Shown here piece by piece: positions 43,923 through 55,606 of a stretch of DNA of 64,000 nucleotides. The translations under genes were made by a program, and so were the position numbers. Numbering within the stretch: position 1 is the stretch's first letter; each line of letters begins with the position of its first letter. The notes under the pieces were generated by a model that saw only the letters and a list, made by a program, of their open reading frames with translations, was not told the origin of the DNA and made no database searches. This stretch comes from Owenia fusiformis (taxonomy: Eukaryota > Annelida > Polychaeta > Sabellida > Oweniidae): NCBI GenBank assembly GCA_903813345.2, contig CAIIXF020000002.1, positions 31,118,926 through 31,182,925 on the forward strand, in the 5' to 3' direction.

Positions 43923-44057
43923 TAATGCCTTGGTCACATTTGCTCTGATTTTCACTACGGCGCCCGACCACTTGAGTATTTTGTTCAGAAATGTATTCAA
44001 TTTTGAACAAAATACTCAATTGGCCAATGAATCGCAGCAAATGTGACCCAGGCATTA
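43923..44057. mobile_element. GGTCACATTTGCT palindromic MITE, copy 2
   Basis: TAATGCCTTGGTCACATTTG at the left and CAAATGTGACCCAGGCATTA at the right, with GAGTATTTTGTTC and GAACAAAATACTC near the centre; 135 bp, almost a full palindrome. It truncates the DIRS-like fragment. Confidence 0.85.
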
Positions 44058-44143
44058 ATCATCCACCCTGGGATATGTCAAGTGGAAAGGTTCGCCATCA
44101 CCTTGGTTACCATAACAACCATAACATGTCAAGTAATAATCAT

Positions 44144-44280
44144 ACATACATTTGCTACGATTTTCACTACGGCGCCCGGCAGATTGAGTATTTTGTTCAA
44201 AATTGAATACAAATTTGAACAAAACACTCAATCGGCCTGGCGCCGGCCGATGGATCGGAGCAAATGTGCCCCAGGCATTA
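44144..44280. mobile_element. GGTCACATTTGCT palindromic MITE, copy 3
   Basis: CATTTGCTACGATTTTCACT at the left, GAGTATTTTGTTCAAAATTG near the centre, GCAAATGTGCCCCAGGCATTA at the right. It lies 86 bp from copy 2; the outer left TIR bases are decayed. Confidence 0.75.
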
Positions 44281-44450
44281 GGTTTATAACTTATTCTGGC
44301 TTTTGGCGCCGCACGATAAACTCCATCAAATAATATATATTTTAATATTTTTTTAAATTGAATCACTTTCACAAATTCGATGGGTTGAGGAGTTGTTGCA
44401 TAACTTTTAGGCCTCACAACGCGAGGGCCTACTTTGAGGTTTTAATGGTG

Positions 44451-44967
44451 TTAAAGAGGCTCTATGCCATGGGATAGCACAATCAAGACCCCTTGACTTA
44501 TTTGCATATTGAGTTTCACCATATATTCACCCATCTACTTACAATAGAATAAGTCCCAAATTCCCCTCTTACAGTGTAGATTTTGCGATTGTGCTGGCCG
44601 ATCTAATTACTTTCGTAGAAATTAATTTAAGCTGAAGTTTGAATATACCGGGAAAGTCCTCTTGTTATTTGATTGGTCGTTGAATTTGTTTTTCATGAAC
44701 CTGATTGGCTGCCTGGTTCACAAGTTCAAGGCGCTTGTGGGCGCTTGTGTGACTCAATGGGGATTCCCCTCGCTAGCCGAGGAATCGATTGTGTTAAATT
44801 CTGGAGGCTGGTTGTTCTGTTGATAATTTCAATATTTATTTCGGCAATGATATACCCAAAAGTTATTCTCAAGATATATCCATGGTATTTGAGATATTAT
44901 ATAAGCAATAACAAAGGGACATCATTGATTGTCTGGGCGAGAAACCTATGGTATAATGCATCTTTAA
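44451..44967 (+). mobile_element. TTAA-flanked MITE, copy B (uninterrupted)
   Basis: 517 bp from TTAAAGAGGCTCTATGCC to GCATCTTTAA. Aligns along its whole length with the FBXW7-intron copy at 1726-3081 (opposite strand) once the hAT insertion is removed. The plus-strand open frame across it is not a family I recognise and is probably chance. Confidence 0.85.
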
Positions 44968-45159
44968 TAACTCTGAAAATCAATCGACTCAACTATCAAT
45001 ACTTTACTGAACACATTATAGTACATTCACACCCCTGAGGGTCAGGTACAAGAAAGTGTAATACATAAAAAGAATATATATGATTTAACACTAAACTACT
45101 ATATACTACATATTATATGCCTAACTGTAAAATATGTGTCACTTCTTCGACAGGCATCA

Positions 45160-46178
45160 CTAATATATTTTGCAACCTTGATGCAATCTTGATTTATACA
45201 AGTTAAGAGGTAAATATATAAATTGATTTGTTTGTGATTTTGCCGTATAAGATAATTCAGTTTGAAGTAATAATCTTTCATTTCGATATTTTTTACATTT
45301 CATCATAAAATGTTCTTCATCGATCATTAAAAATATTGCAATGGACACACAGTCTTTCTTCAATTGGGGTTTTCTTTGGTTTTGTATATCTCCCTTGCTT
45401 GGTTTGGAGGTTGTGAGCACTTATCCTCAAATGTGTAAAGTTTCTTCGCATATCTAGTTGTCGATTATATTTAAATAATTTTCATATTTAAAATCTTCCA
45501 TGAGGGTTCTGTAGGTTCGTAGTTTATTGCCGTTATCCGTTTTCCTTATATCAGTGTTTAATTAATTCTTCCAGTACCTGTCAAATTTTAGTTTAGTAAT
45601 GATGTACATCTTAAGGTATCAATTGTAGAATCCACAGATTCAGAGCAATTTATACCTATAATATCTTCCAAGTTCCCCATAAACAGCCATATTAATGGCC
45701 TTTCTACCAACTCCAAGCATGAATTTGGAAAATGATATGTTTAATTTTTCTGAGGGGAATTTGTTTTGGTTAAGTATGCTTCTTCTAGGTTCGAACTGGA
45801 TACTTTGTTAAGATTAAAAGGGGGCCAAATTTCAGCCCCATATAGACAAATTGGTTTTATCATTTGATCAAACAGTTAAAGCCCAAGCTGTGTTTTTTGT
45901 CACACTGTTGAAGGCATCTTTTAAGTTTAAAAATTGCCTAACTAGCTTTTTCATGAAGATGTGTTTGAGCTGAAGCTGCCTGATGCTCGAAATATCACAC
46001 CAAGGTACTTGTATTCTTGTACACACTGAACTTGGAGTCTACCATATGAGAAATAGTCAGTGCAAAGATGACTATTCTTTTGGAAATTAATTAATTTGGT
46101 CGATATTATGTTGATATTAAGTTTCCACCTTTCAGAACAGTTATAGCAAATCAAGAAGGTCTGACTCATATTCGACAT
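45160..46178 (-). pseudogene. LINE reverse-transcriptase C-terminal relic
   Basis: Read on the minus strand and in several frames: CSERWKLNINIISTKLINF, VQEYKYLGVIFRASGSF, MIKPICLYGAEIWPPF, MLGVGRKAINMAVYGELG, and the end motif DEEHFMMKCKKYRNER. The order is that of the thumb and C-terminal region of non-LTR retrotransposons. Multiple stops and frameshifts make it dead. The 5' portion is missing. Confidence 0.8.
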
Positions 46179-46540
46179 GATTCAAGTTGATCATTGTACA
46201 TGTATTTCATCTATCTATTATGTGTATGTTATGGCAATTACAACACTTTGTAATAAACTGCAGCCACAAGCATATTGCTTTTCTTGTAAACATTTGTTCT
46301 GTTCATTTGAACGTAACCTGACAAATGGTATAGAATATATCATACATAGTACATTCATCACACAGGAGCATTACGAAATCAACATTCATGAACTACTGTA
46401 TCGATAAAATCGACAGTTTTCTGAGCCTTATAAGCTAAAGAATCATGAGAAATAAGATGAAATCTAGGCTATTCTTGGGTTTTATAGAATTACTTAATGT
46501 ACTTGTTTATACAATGAAGTAGATGCCAGATGGCCTCGCC

Positions 46541-46685
46541 TGATGCCTGGGTCACATTTGCTCCAATTCATCGGCCGGCGCCCGGCCGATTGAGTATCCT
46601 GTTCACAATTGTATTCAGTTTTGAACAGAATACTGATCAGCCGGGCGCCGGCCGATGAATCAGAGCAAATGTGACCAAGGCATTA
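46541..46685. mobile_element. GGTCACATTTGCT palindromic MITE, copy 4
   Basis: TGATGCCTGGGTCACATTTG, TTCATCGGCCGGCGCCCGG and the inverted forms CCGGGCGCCGGCCGATGAAT, GTGACCAAGGCATTA. 145 bp, the GC-rich arms pairing almost perfectly. Confidence 0.85.
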
Positions 46686-48044
46686 CACGAGTCTCTAGCT
46701 CACTCAATGGCCATAGAATATAAGCCTCGCCAAATCTTGTTTCGAGTTTTAGTAAACTTAAAAGTACCCCTCTTTTGACGTACAACAGTATTATTGATTC
46801 CTTTTAGAATTTGCATGACTAGGATCACAATATGGTAATGGTGACAGTAATTCTCTCTGAAATTGCTATTTTCTCAGGCATTAGGAAATATGGCTGTAAA
46901 ATAGTAAGGGACGGGGTAAGGGGTAATGCAACAGGTTTTGTTAACAGCATCTCCATCCAAAAATATAAGCAAGTGTCGGGTCACTAAATCTAGTCAGAGT
47001 AAAATAATTCAAACATTGTAGTTTTACTATGTCGATCCAGAAGTTCTGATAAAAATGCTCTAACTTAAAGTTTATCATCCGTTTTCCACAATATTTTCAG
47101 TCTGAGAGTAACTAGATCATTTATTCCCTAATAGGATATAAAAAATGTAGATGCTGGTAATGAATACATCTGAAGATATGGTCGCTATGGTAACCTCAAT
47201 AAAGCTATATTGGGACAGGGTAAAATTTGTGACGTTTAAAATTGGATTTCTTTTGAACAAATGATCGAAACCCCATTACAAGGTTACGTAATGCTACAAA
47301 TGTCTGTTTTAACAATAACTGCTGTTAATATCCTCTTCTCATAAGTGTGAAGTCATTATAAATCCTGTTTGATTCAGAAAACATGAACGCTGCATGATAT
47401 ATGAGACAATAGATAAACACATAATTTGCTTTCAGTTCAACTACGTAAATCAATTCAGAAAAAGCGACCGAACAGAGCCAATTATGTTTGCCTAAGACAA
47501 TACATCATGTCACAAATCTGGCATGATCTGCAATATCATCAGCAAAAAGTTACATATGTACTAGGTATTAGGACAGAAGGATATTAGGGCACCATGAGTG
47601 TCTCATATTTAAGAACATTTGTTGAAATCAAAAATGCCATTGACATCTCACTAGAACTGAAAAGGTGTGTACAACCAGTGGATGGATATATACCAGGGTG
47701 TATTAATGTTGTGTATTAATGCCGAAGGACAATATTTTGAGCATCTTTGTTGAGTTTTACCTCAAATAGGATTGCACGGGTGGATTTAGTTTTTCAGATT
47801 TTCAATATGAGTTATGATGTCAATATGAGCTCAAATCCTGGACCAAGTGCCCCTACCATGGGGTAGAAAAAGTGCGATTACAGAAAGTTTTATCAATAAA
47901 TCATTCTGAAAATTCCCTGCTGTATAGCCATATAAATTATGTAAATTGTGTAAAAATTTGTAAAAATTTCTTAAGAAAAAGATACAGCGTTTTTATCAGA
48001 AATTCTGAATCGGCCTTTGTATGAAGAAAACCTGTAATGTAGAA
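46686..48044. other. Intergenic, nothing recognised
   Basis: AT-rich sequence with no exon-like frame over 60 codons, no RNA gene and no repeat with clear ends that I can see. Confidence 0.4.
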
Positions 48045-48757
48045 TTTAATGCACAAAGAAGGAGGGAAATTAGTGCAACAGATTTCGGACAGTCATATGT
48101 TTGATTTTGGCCATTTCCCGGGGATTTAAACAGGTGCATACGTTAGGCGAATGCATTACCTCCAGGAAAATCACTTTAAGAGATGATAAATTAATTTCGA
48201 CTTTGAGACAGGGTAGATGCAAACAACTCATCCACATGTTTTTTCTGAAATGTTTTCCTGATTTTCAACCCCTTCCATCCCTGCTTTTTTAATTTTTCTT
48301 GCATCAATATGTTGCGTTTTGACACAAAGTTAATCCCTTAAAACGAATAAATGATTCCTTTTAGATAAAGTGGAAAACAATATTTCCCATGTTGTTTTCC
48401 CATAGGGAAAAATCATTGCTTTCAGCTAAGTTTGGTCACCCATAATGGGTATCTTTAAAACCCCTGAGGGAATCACTTATTCCTTTAAAGTGGTTAACTA
48501 TGCGTCAAAACATTGATGTAAGAAAAATTAAAAAAGCAGGGATGGAAGGGGTAGAAAATTAGGAAAACATTTCAGAAAAAACATGTGGGTGGGTTGTTTG
48601 CATCTACCCTGTCTCAAAGTCGAAATTATTTTATCATCTCTAGAAGTGATTTTCCTGGACTAACATTGTTTAAATGCTCAGAAAATGGCCAAAATCCAAC
48701 ATATGACTGTCCAAAATCTATTGCTCTAATTTCCCTCCTCCTTTATCATTGACTTTT
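48045..48757. mobile_element. Fold-back element with about 310-bp arms
   Basis: GGAGGGAAATTAGTGCAAC and GTTTGATTTTGGCCATTT at the left; AAATGGCCAAAATCCAAC and TTGCTCTAATTTCCCTCC at the right. Arms stay paired through ACTTTGAGACAGGGTAGATG and CCATCCCTGCTTTTTTAATT. The loop is roughly 48365-48460. Arms differ by a few per cent. Confidence 0.85.
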
Positions 48758-49218
48758 TTGGACCGGAAGAACGGAGAGAGAACAATATATTTGTAGGATT
48801 CAAAAACTTTCATTCATTTATGTTTTGGGTTAAATCATGGTCATAATGGATTGATTTGATGATAAACATTTGTGATATCTAACCGACTGTATAACATGTG
48901 ATATATTAATCTGTTCAAACTGCATCTAAAAGGTAAAACCCATTCTTATTTATCAGAGTTAATCATAGGGATAATACTGTAATACAGACAGTGGATCCCA
49001 CAATGGGTAAAATGACTCGTTGGCGCTCTAAACTAATCAAACTTTTGAGTCTTGCAATAGCGTCTCAAAATCTCGTCCATTTAAATATGATATCAATATC
49101 CAGGCTCAAAATACTTTAAAAAGATATACATTAAGATTGTAATGATTATGTATGCATTGTTCTTTATTTTTGTCACAATAGTACAGATTTCACGATTTCT
49201 CTATCAAGTTGATTTACT

Positions 49219-50941
49219 TCAGAAGCCCTCACTTTCACGGCAGATCTTACGACCACATACTCGAGACTTGCAGCATTTGTACTTTGTGCCCTCTGGTGGT
49301 ATTAGGTTGACGCCTTCTCCATTACACTCACAATCATTGTTGCACACCCGTTTACAACTTGCAATATCGGTTACATCCTTTTGAGGACAGGTTCCAGGGA
49401 AATGCTCAGCTTAAAGATAAAACATTATTTTAAAAGTGATGACATATTTCTAAAAATGCATATTACAACCCAGTATTCATTGTCCTGTCAAGCTCGTGAA
49501 CTTGCTGGTTGTCTTATGTACCAGATAACATGTTACACCTATATATAGGTATCAATATCACAAATGCTCGTACAAATTAACATGACATTTACACTGCACT
49601 CCATACGTTTGGAATATGTGTTAAAGGCCTCTTTGTGCTTAAATTGAATCTGTAAAGAAAACTACTTTCAGGACTGGATATCATTTCAAAACCTCGACAT
49701 CCCATGTAAAAATTAAAATATTAAATCGGACTCTAGTGTTTGAAGAAAATTTGAGTGAAAGTATTCTCGAACCATTTACTCGTTTGTCTCTCATAATTCT
49801 AGATTTCGGCATAACTGTTGAACGTTTGTTTTCTTCAAATGTCATGGTTCATGACATTGTTGAACACTTGAATATCATATTGCAATTTTGTTTGTGTATC
49901 TCAAATTTAGTCTTAATATAGCGTGTTTAGCTTTGGGTAGACGTTGTCATTTTCGGATGCCCAAACGTCTCAGGAACTCGAATATCGTGATTGGACGCCA
50001 TAGTGCACAGAAACCGAAAGTCTACTTAAGTGGCTCCGCAAAAAAAGTTACAGGCCCCGTTCACGTTAACCTGTTCTGAATAGCTATGCAACGTACACTG
50101 TTGATCGGTCCAATGATTTAAGCACGAGGTCCTAACTTCGACCGTTAATTTGAATTTTTGACCTACCAGACGCTCGAAAATCAAGGATTGCGAGTCTCAT
50201 ACTGCACCGTTTTTCTTCAAACTTATACCATTAAAAGCAAAACTAAATTGCCTTTCTGTCGGTGCATTACTTTATTGTAAAGAGTCCTTCGTTCTAGCAG
50301 CGTTTTGGTCCCCAGCTGTTAGAAGGCCTTCTTACACCTGGGGACTAAAATGCCACTGAAAGTAGGGACTCTGTTTAAGAGAATAATGTACTAACAGAAA
50401 GGGATTTTTGTAATGCTTCGAATGGAACAAGTTTGAAGAAAAACGGTGCAGTATGAGACTCGTAATCCTTGATTTTCAGACATCCGGTAGGTCAAAAATT
50501 CAAATTAACGGTTGAAGCTAGTACCGCGTGTTAACACGTACTGAGATCTCTAACTGAAGCAAAAAAAATGCGTTGGATAGCATAACATTTTGCATTCTTA
50601 CAATATAACAGCGGCATGCAGTGCTTATCCATTTCCCCATTACAGTTTTTCATCGGACAGCAACCATATGGCTTAGTGGGGTCAGCACTTTGTCTGCATT
50701 GAGAATTCTTCTCGCATGGGCATTGTATTTCGTTAATTCCGACGTTTTGTCCGGCGTAATCAGGACAAACGCATACCATTTTCTGAGAATTAAAGTACAA
50801 ACACTCTAATAATATTAAGTTATGAACCTTGTAAGTATTCTATTTTACGTTTACTGATATAAAATACACTATGATAATAAAGAATCTACTTACGGCATAA
50901 CATCCGAGCGCCATCAGCAAAAGACACACTGTTCGAATCAT
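49219..50941 (-). CDS. Secreted cysteine-rich protein, 159 aa, family not recognised
   Basis: Three coding exons: 50941-50894, 50782-50542, 49409-49219. Phases fit at both joins. Exon 1 is exactly a signal peptide (MIRTVCLLLMALGCYA, 16 codons, donor GTAAGT). Exon 2 encodes 11 cysteines with patterns VCVCP, QCPC, GCCP, NC, HC, YC, KC. Exon 3 encodes nine more (GTCPQ, SCKRVCNNDCEC, YKCCKSRVCGRKICRE) and stops at 49219. Twenty cysteines in about 143 mature residues imply a disulfide-rich extracellular protein. The two exons look like two related modules with similar spacing (CxC...CC...C). The exon 2 donor (CA|GTACGT) is weaker than the others and is the least certain border. No toxin, WAP or EGF family could be assigned. 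Confidence 0.8.
50122..50533. mobile_element. Fold-back MITE inside intron 2 of the cysteine-rich gene
   Basis: Arms of about 190 bp: ACCGTTAATTTGAATTTTTG and GACCTACC at the left; GGTAGGTC and CAAAAATTCAAATTAACGGT at the right. The centre carries GCGTTTTGGTCCCCAGCTG and its inverse. One arm is shared with 37740-37915. Its right end is within 10 bp of the exon 2 donor at 50541-50540. Confidence 0.85.
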
Positions 50942-51731
50942 GTCTGGAACCAAGAGAATCAAATCATCAAATGAACCCGTATTCAATGATTGTACTAAAG
51001 GGCGCAATAAATCAGCCGTATCTATTAAATAATATCGACAGTACAATGCGAGCAATAAAGAAGACCAAGGCAAAACAGTTTGTAACGTAGAGTTGTTTTT
51101 AATTTTAAACGTGCTGTTAATATACTAGATTGCGATTGATTCAATAATAGAGACTAGAGAGTTTAAGCTTGCAATGTTTTTCACAACATAACCGTGAACG
51201 GAAAAGTACGTATGAATCAATATACAGATATAAGAATGTGTCAAGCGCGCACAGTTTCATATGCACTTTTTAGTCTACTTCAGATACCAATTCGTCTTAA
51301 GCGTTGCGTAATTAGAACGGGAAATTTCAAATTTCATGGGAATCCTTATACTCGTGTCTGTTGAATACGAGCCAGGTAATTCCAATACACAGTAGAATTA
51401 TTTCTGAAAAAGATGATGTATGCCATACATGGATTTTAGCTCCAAATGTCTTCCAAAACGAGCTCGTTTTTTTAATTTGTTTTAGAAAAATTTAAACCAG
51501 CTGTAGACCTACCAATGGCTTAAGTGAGAAAGCTACGTGCATTTGTATATGGTCTGTTGATACGTATACGTTGTCGTTTCGATTTTATTCTTTATCTTCC
51601 TGTCCGTGTTTATCGAGAAGACAATGTGTATTTTCCTGGGTAACGTGCAATGTTTTCCACTTAATATTTTTTCTGGACCACGTATATGTGCTTATTGATA
51701 TCATCGTATATCTGTCCGCCGCTTCTGGATA

Positions 51732-52386
51732 TACAGGGTGTCCCGAAAGTATGCCCCCCCCCCTAGGCAGACATATTCCAGTGTCCTCATAGTATGTGTC
51801 ATATATCATTTTAAAGCTTATCTAAAGTTACATTGATTTGCCAAGTATCATGGTTTAACTCCAAAATGCGAAAAAGTTACAGTCATTTTAAAAGTTAGTG
51901 TTTTGTCAAAGTAAAGTTCAATTTTACACCACATTACTTGTCAAATGTGTTCCCCTTGGCCATGTTAACAGCAGCAATTATTTTCAGATATGACCTTAAA
52001 AGCCCTTCAAATAGGGATGTGGAATTTTATAACCCTTTTAAAACCTGTTAAGGGGCCTTAGAAGAGTTTCCTTAGAGTTTCTACCCTCAGCGTTCCCTTT
52101 TTCCAACTCAATATCCCTCCGACCCGAAAAGAATTGCAGCTATTAAGATGGCCCGGGAAGACACATTGATTAGTGATTTGGTGTAAAATTGAACTTAATT
52201 TTGATCAAACACTAAATTTTGAAATGCCTGTAATTTTTCACATTTGAGAGTTGAACCATGATACTTGGCGAATCAATGTAACTTTGGATAAGCTTGAAAA
52301 TGATATATGACTCATACTATGACGACACTGGTATAATATGTCTGCCTAGGGGGGGGGGGGGGGGCATACTTTCGGGACACCCTGTA
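51732..52386. mobile_element. TACAGGGTGTCCCGAAAGT MITE with about 200-bp arms
   Basis: TACAGGGTGTCCCGAAAGTA and the complement TACTTTCGGGACACCCTGTA bound 655 bp. C-run and G-run, CTAGGCAGACATATT, and TTACATTGATTTGCCAAGTA are mirrored on the other side. TA termini and CAGGGTGTCC ends are typical of mariner/IS630-type elements. No transposase remains. Confidence 0.88.
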
Positions 52387-54487
52387 CATTGAATGCAGTG
52401 AACTTTTTGTATTGAATTTACTGAATTGTTGGAATAAAAAATGTGAGGATAAAGTGCCATCTATTTCAAAGAATGGCACAACCCAGTCTTTACGAGACGA
52501 CGACATGGATGATACCACGCACGATGCTTATTAAAAACCTATGAATGATTAACGCTTTGCTATACTTGAATTTGATTGGCTTAGGTACATTCAGAATATT
52601 TTGAATTATTGAATACTTTAGAATATTTGAGGAATAATCGTGAAAAGTATCCAGATTCTCTGTAATTGGTTAAGCGTGCATCTGTTAATAAAATATTTGT
52701 TGACGCAATTAAACCAAGTCAACCAACGTTGAAGTTTTTAAAAGAATACTCGAATTACCCGTTCTACCCTGCGTTCCGTTTTGCCCCGGACGCCCGTAAT
52801 ACACGATTCTCCCAGATGATAGATTCCACCCTGTTTTATCGCTATAAACAATATATCAACAATATTTGTGTTTAGATAAATATAAATGAAAAGAGTATAT
52901 ATTATATATACGTACCTATCAGCAATTAATTGCTTTAGATAAATAAAAGACGACGCACGATATATGAATAATTGATCATACTCTAGAGTTTGAACAAAAA
53001 CAACAATTCAAATAATAATTCAAAACCTTCCTTCATTTGAACAATTGGCATCATATTATGTTTTCAGTAAAATCATGGTAATCATTGTTTTGGAATTGAT
53101 ATATCAATTCCGTTTAATTAAGTTGGGAAACACCATGGGAATTCCTCTCTATGATCACATGTCTAATGACGTAGAGGCCCCTCGTGTGTTAGCCATTCAG
53201 TAAGCTTTTGTTGTCGAGGCAGCATGTTATAATGTTTATACAGATTTTGAACAATGTCAGTTTGTCAGATTATATCCCAACCCTCCTACCCTGTTCTTAG
53301 ATGACTTATCCTTGCCGCCTATTTTTGCTAGTTATCATTTTTGTTTGTTTTTCGAATGGTTTATGAGGGTTTATGCAAGTATAAATTGATACAATATTTA
53401 TTGACTCTTGATTTGACGCACACTTATAACATTTATTTATTAGCTTCCCTGTTGCTAAGTGGTATTTTATGACAGCTTGTTTGTTTTCTTCATTTTTCAC
53501 GATGAATACTTTAACTTATTATAGTTTACGTACAGGATGATCCAGATTCAAATTGAATTTATTTTCTGTTTCGATTGTTATTGTATGTATGCATTCTTGT
53601 CAGCTCATAAGCATGTAGCCATTTACGCTCTTAAGCATTCATGTTGTCGCGCATGTTGTAAAACATTTTATTTGTAATTTTGTAATTGTAATTGATGTGT
53701 TCATATTTTCTAATAGCGTGTGAAACCATGCGCCTGCAGCACACTTTTATGAATGTCTTTTAGAGTTGCCGAATGCCAATGTAAGAAGCATTTTACTACA
53801 ATGTATTCTACTAGTTGAGTCACTGTTCTTGATTGTTTTCTTTGTTACAGTTTAGTCATATACACATTAATCCGTATCGGTATTTGTATTTTAACTCTAT
53901 GTAATTTATATGCTTGTAGTTACACACTGTTCATATATAGTTTTTGATTGCACTGTATATCTGTTATTGTGTATGTATAACGTGTCATGTAACGTGACGT
54001 TAAATGTATTTTTACTCGTTTCACAGTTTTTACTTGATTCACAGTTTTTGTGTTTACTTGCATCCTCCCATCACAGTTCATGTCTGTTTTAGTGCTTTTG
54101 AACATTGAATGTACTGTTTTATTGTAATCTCATTTATTTGAGCTGTGCTCATTGTGTTCTTGACTGCTTCTGGAGCACTGTTCATAGTGGAACACATGCG
54201 CGGCTGTTTTTTGATTAACTGTCATATACACTTATTATATAATTTTTAGGTAGTTAGTCAATTAGTTATGGTATAATCATTGATTTCAATTAGTACTTAG
54301 AAATATATTATGTAACATTATGCAATGTCGCCAAACAATACTCATTCTTGTTTGTTATTTGTTTATCAATGTAATTAAATGCTGTCTCTATAATATATAA
54401 TACTGCCCTGTTTATCACTTTTTCTCAATGTGTGTATATTCATTTGTTTAGGTTTTAAACGACAGATTGTCATAGTTTTGCTACAAA
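52387..54487. other. Intergenic, nothing recognised
   Basis: Very T-rich from about 53500 to 54480, like a long 3' untranslated region on the plus strand, but no coding exon could be attached to it. No repeat with clear ends. Confidence 0.35.
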
Positions 54488-55606
54488 TACAGGTTGGGCC
54501 AAAAAACAATACCCAACTTTAAATCAGACTGAAAATACCTATGTTCAATATGATACATTGATTTATATATCATTTTAAAGGTAATCCATTTTCGAACAAT
54601 TTGGTATATAACACTATGTCATGAAACCAATATTAATGTTTTATCATGCTTATTTGTGAGGCCGGGTCGGTATTTAAGGTATCCAGGTTTTAGGGAGAAA
54701 ATAGTAAATCTGTGGAATAATGTTAATTTTTTATTTATAGAATATCATTTTGTTAGGTGAATAAATGCTTGTATATTTGCATATTGTGTGGCTAAACTTA
54801 TTGTTTATGAATTTTAGTGTTGTTTATTATCAATAAGTACTCAAAGGGGGTCTGTTAAAAGACATTAAACGTAAATGTGACGAGGATTTTATTTTCCAAC
54901 AAGACATTGCCTCGTATCATAGATCAATAGAGACATTGGCATTTCTTTGCAAATAAGGTGTCAATTTGATTGATCTCGATGTTTGGCCACCCAACAGCCC
55001 CGATGCTTATGTGTTAGATTACTATACATGGAGCCATCTCGAGGAAATGGTACAATCAAAAGCATCCAATAAACAGCTTTGATGAGTTGAAACAGAATCC
55101 TAAAGTGCTGAAATGAATTGCAACAGGAATCTCTCAATAAGGCTATTGATAGATTACGCTACCACTTGAAGCTTATTGTTGATGCAGAGGGGAGGGGGTG
55201 GGGGTATATTGAGCAATTGTGAAAATTGTTTGGATAAATAAAGTGTAAAATGTTATTAAACAACACTAAAATTCATAAACAATAAGTTTAGTCACACAAT
55301 GATGCAAAAATTAATATCCAAGCATGTATTCACCTAACAAATGAATGATATTCTATAAATAAAGAAATAACATAATTCCGCAGATTTACTATTTCCTCCC
55401 TTAAATCTGGAGACCTTAAATAGCAACCCGGCCTCCGAAATAAGTATAATAAAACTTTACTATTGATTTCATGACATAGTGTTATATACCAAATTGTTTG
55501 AAATTGTATAACCTTTAAAATGATATGTAAGTCAATGTACCATATTGAATGTAACTATTTTTATCCTGATTTGAAGTTGGGTATTGTTTTTTTGGCCCAC
55601 CCTGTA
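54488..55606 (+). mobile_element. Mariner-like element with about 330-bp arms and dead transposase fragment
   Basis: Ends TACAGGTTGGGCCAAAAAAC and GTTTTTTTGGCCCACCCTGTA. Arms pair through GGTATATAACACTATGTCATG and TAAACTTATTGTTTATGAAT. Between the arms (about 54880-55160) the plus strand reads DEDFIFQQDIASYHRS, then LIDLDVWPPNSPDAYVLDYY and WSHLEEMVQSK, with stop codons between; these are the second and third catalytic blocks of a mariner transposase. Confidence 0.85.

Noticed and set aside
44673-45038. 121-codon plus-strand frame starting MVVEFVFHEPDWLPGS
   Set aside because: It lies mostly within the TTAA MITE; the other copy of the element has a different, broken frame, so it is not a conserved protein.
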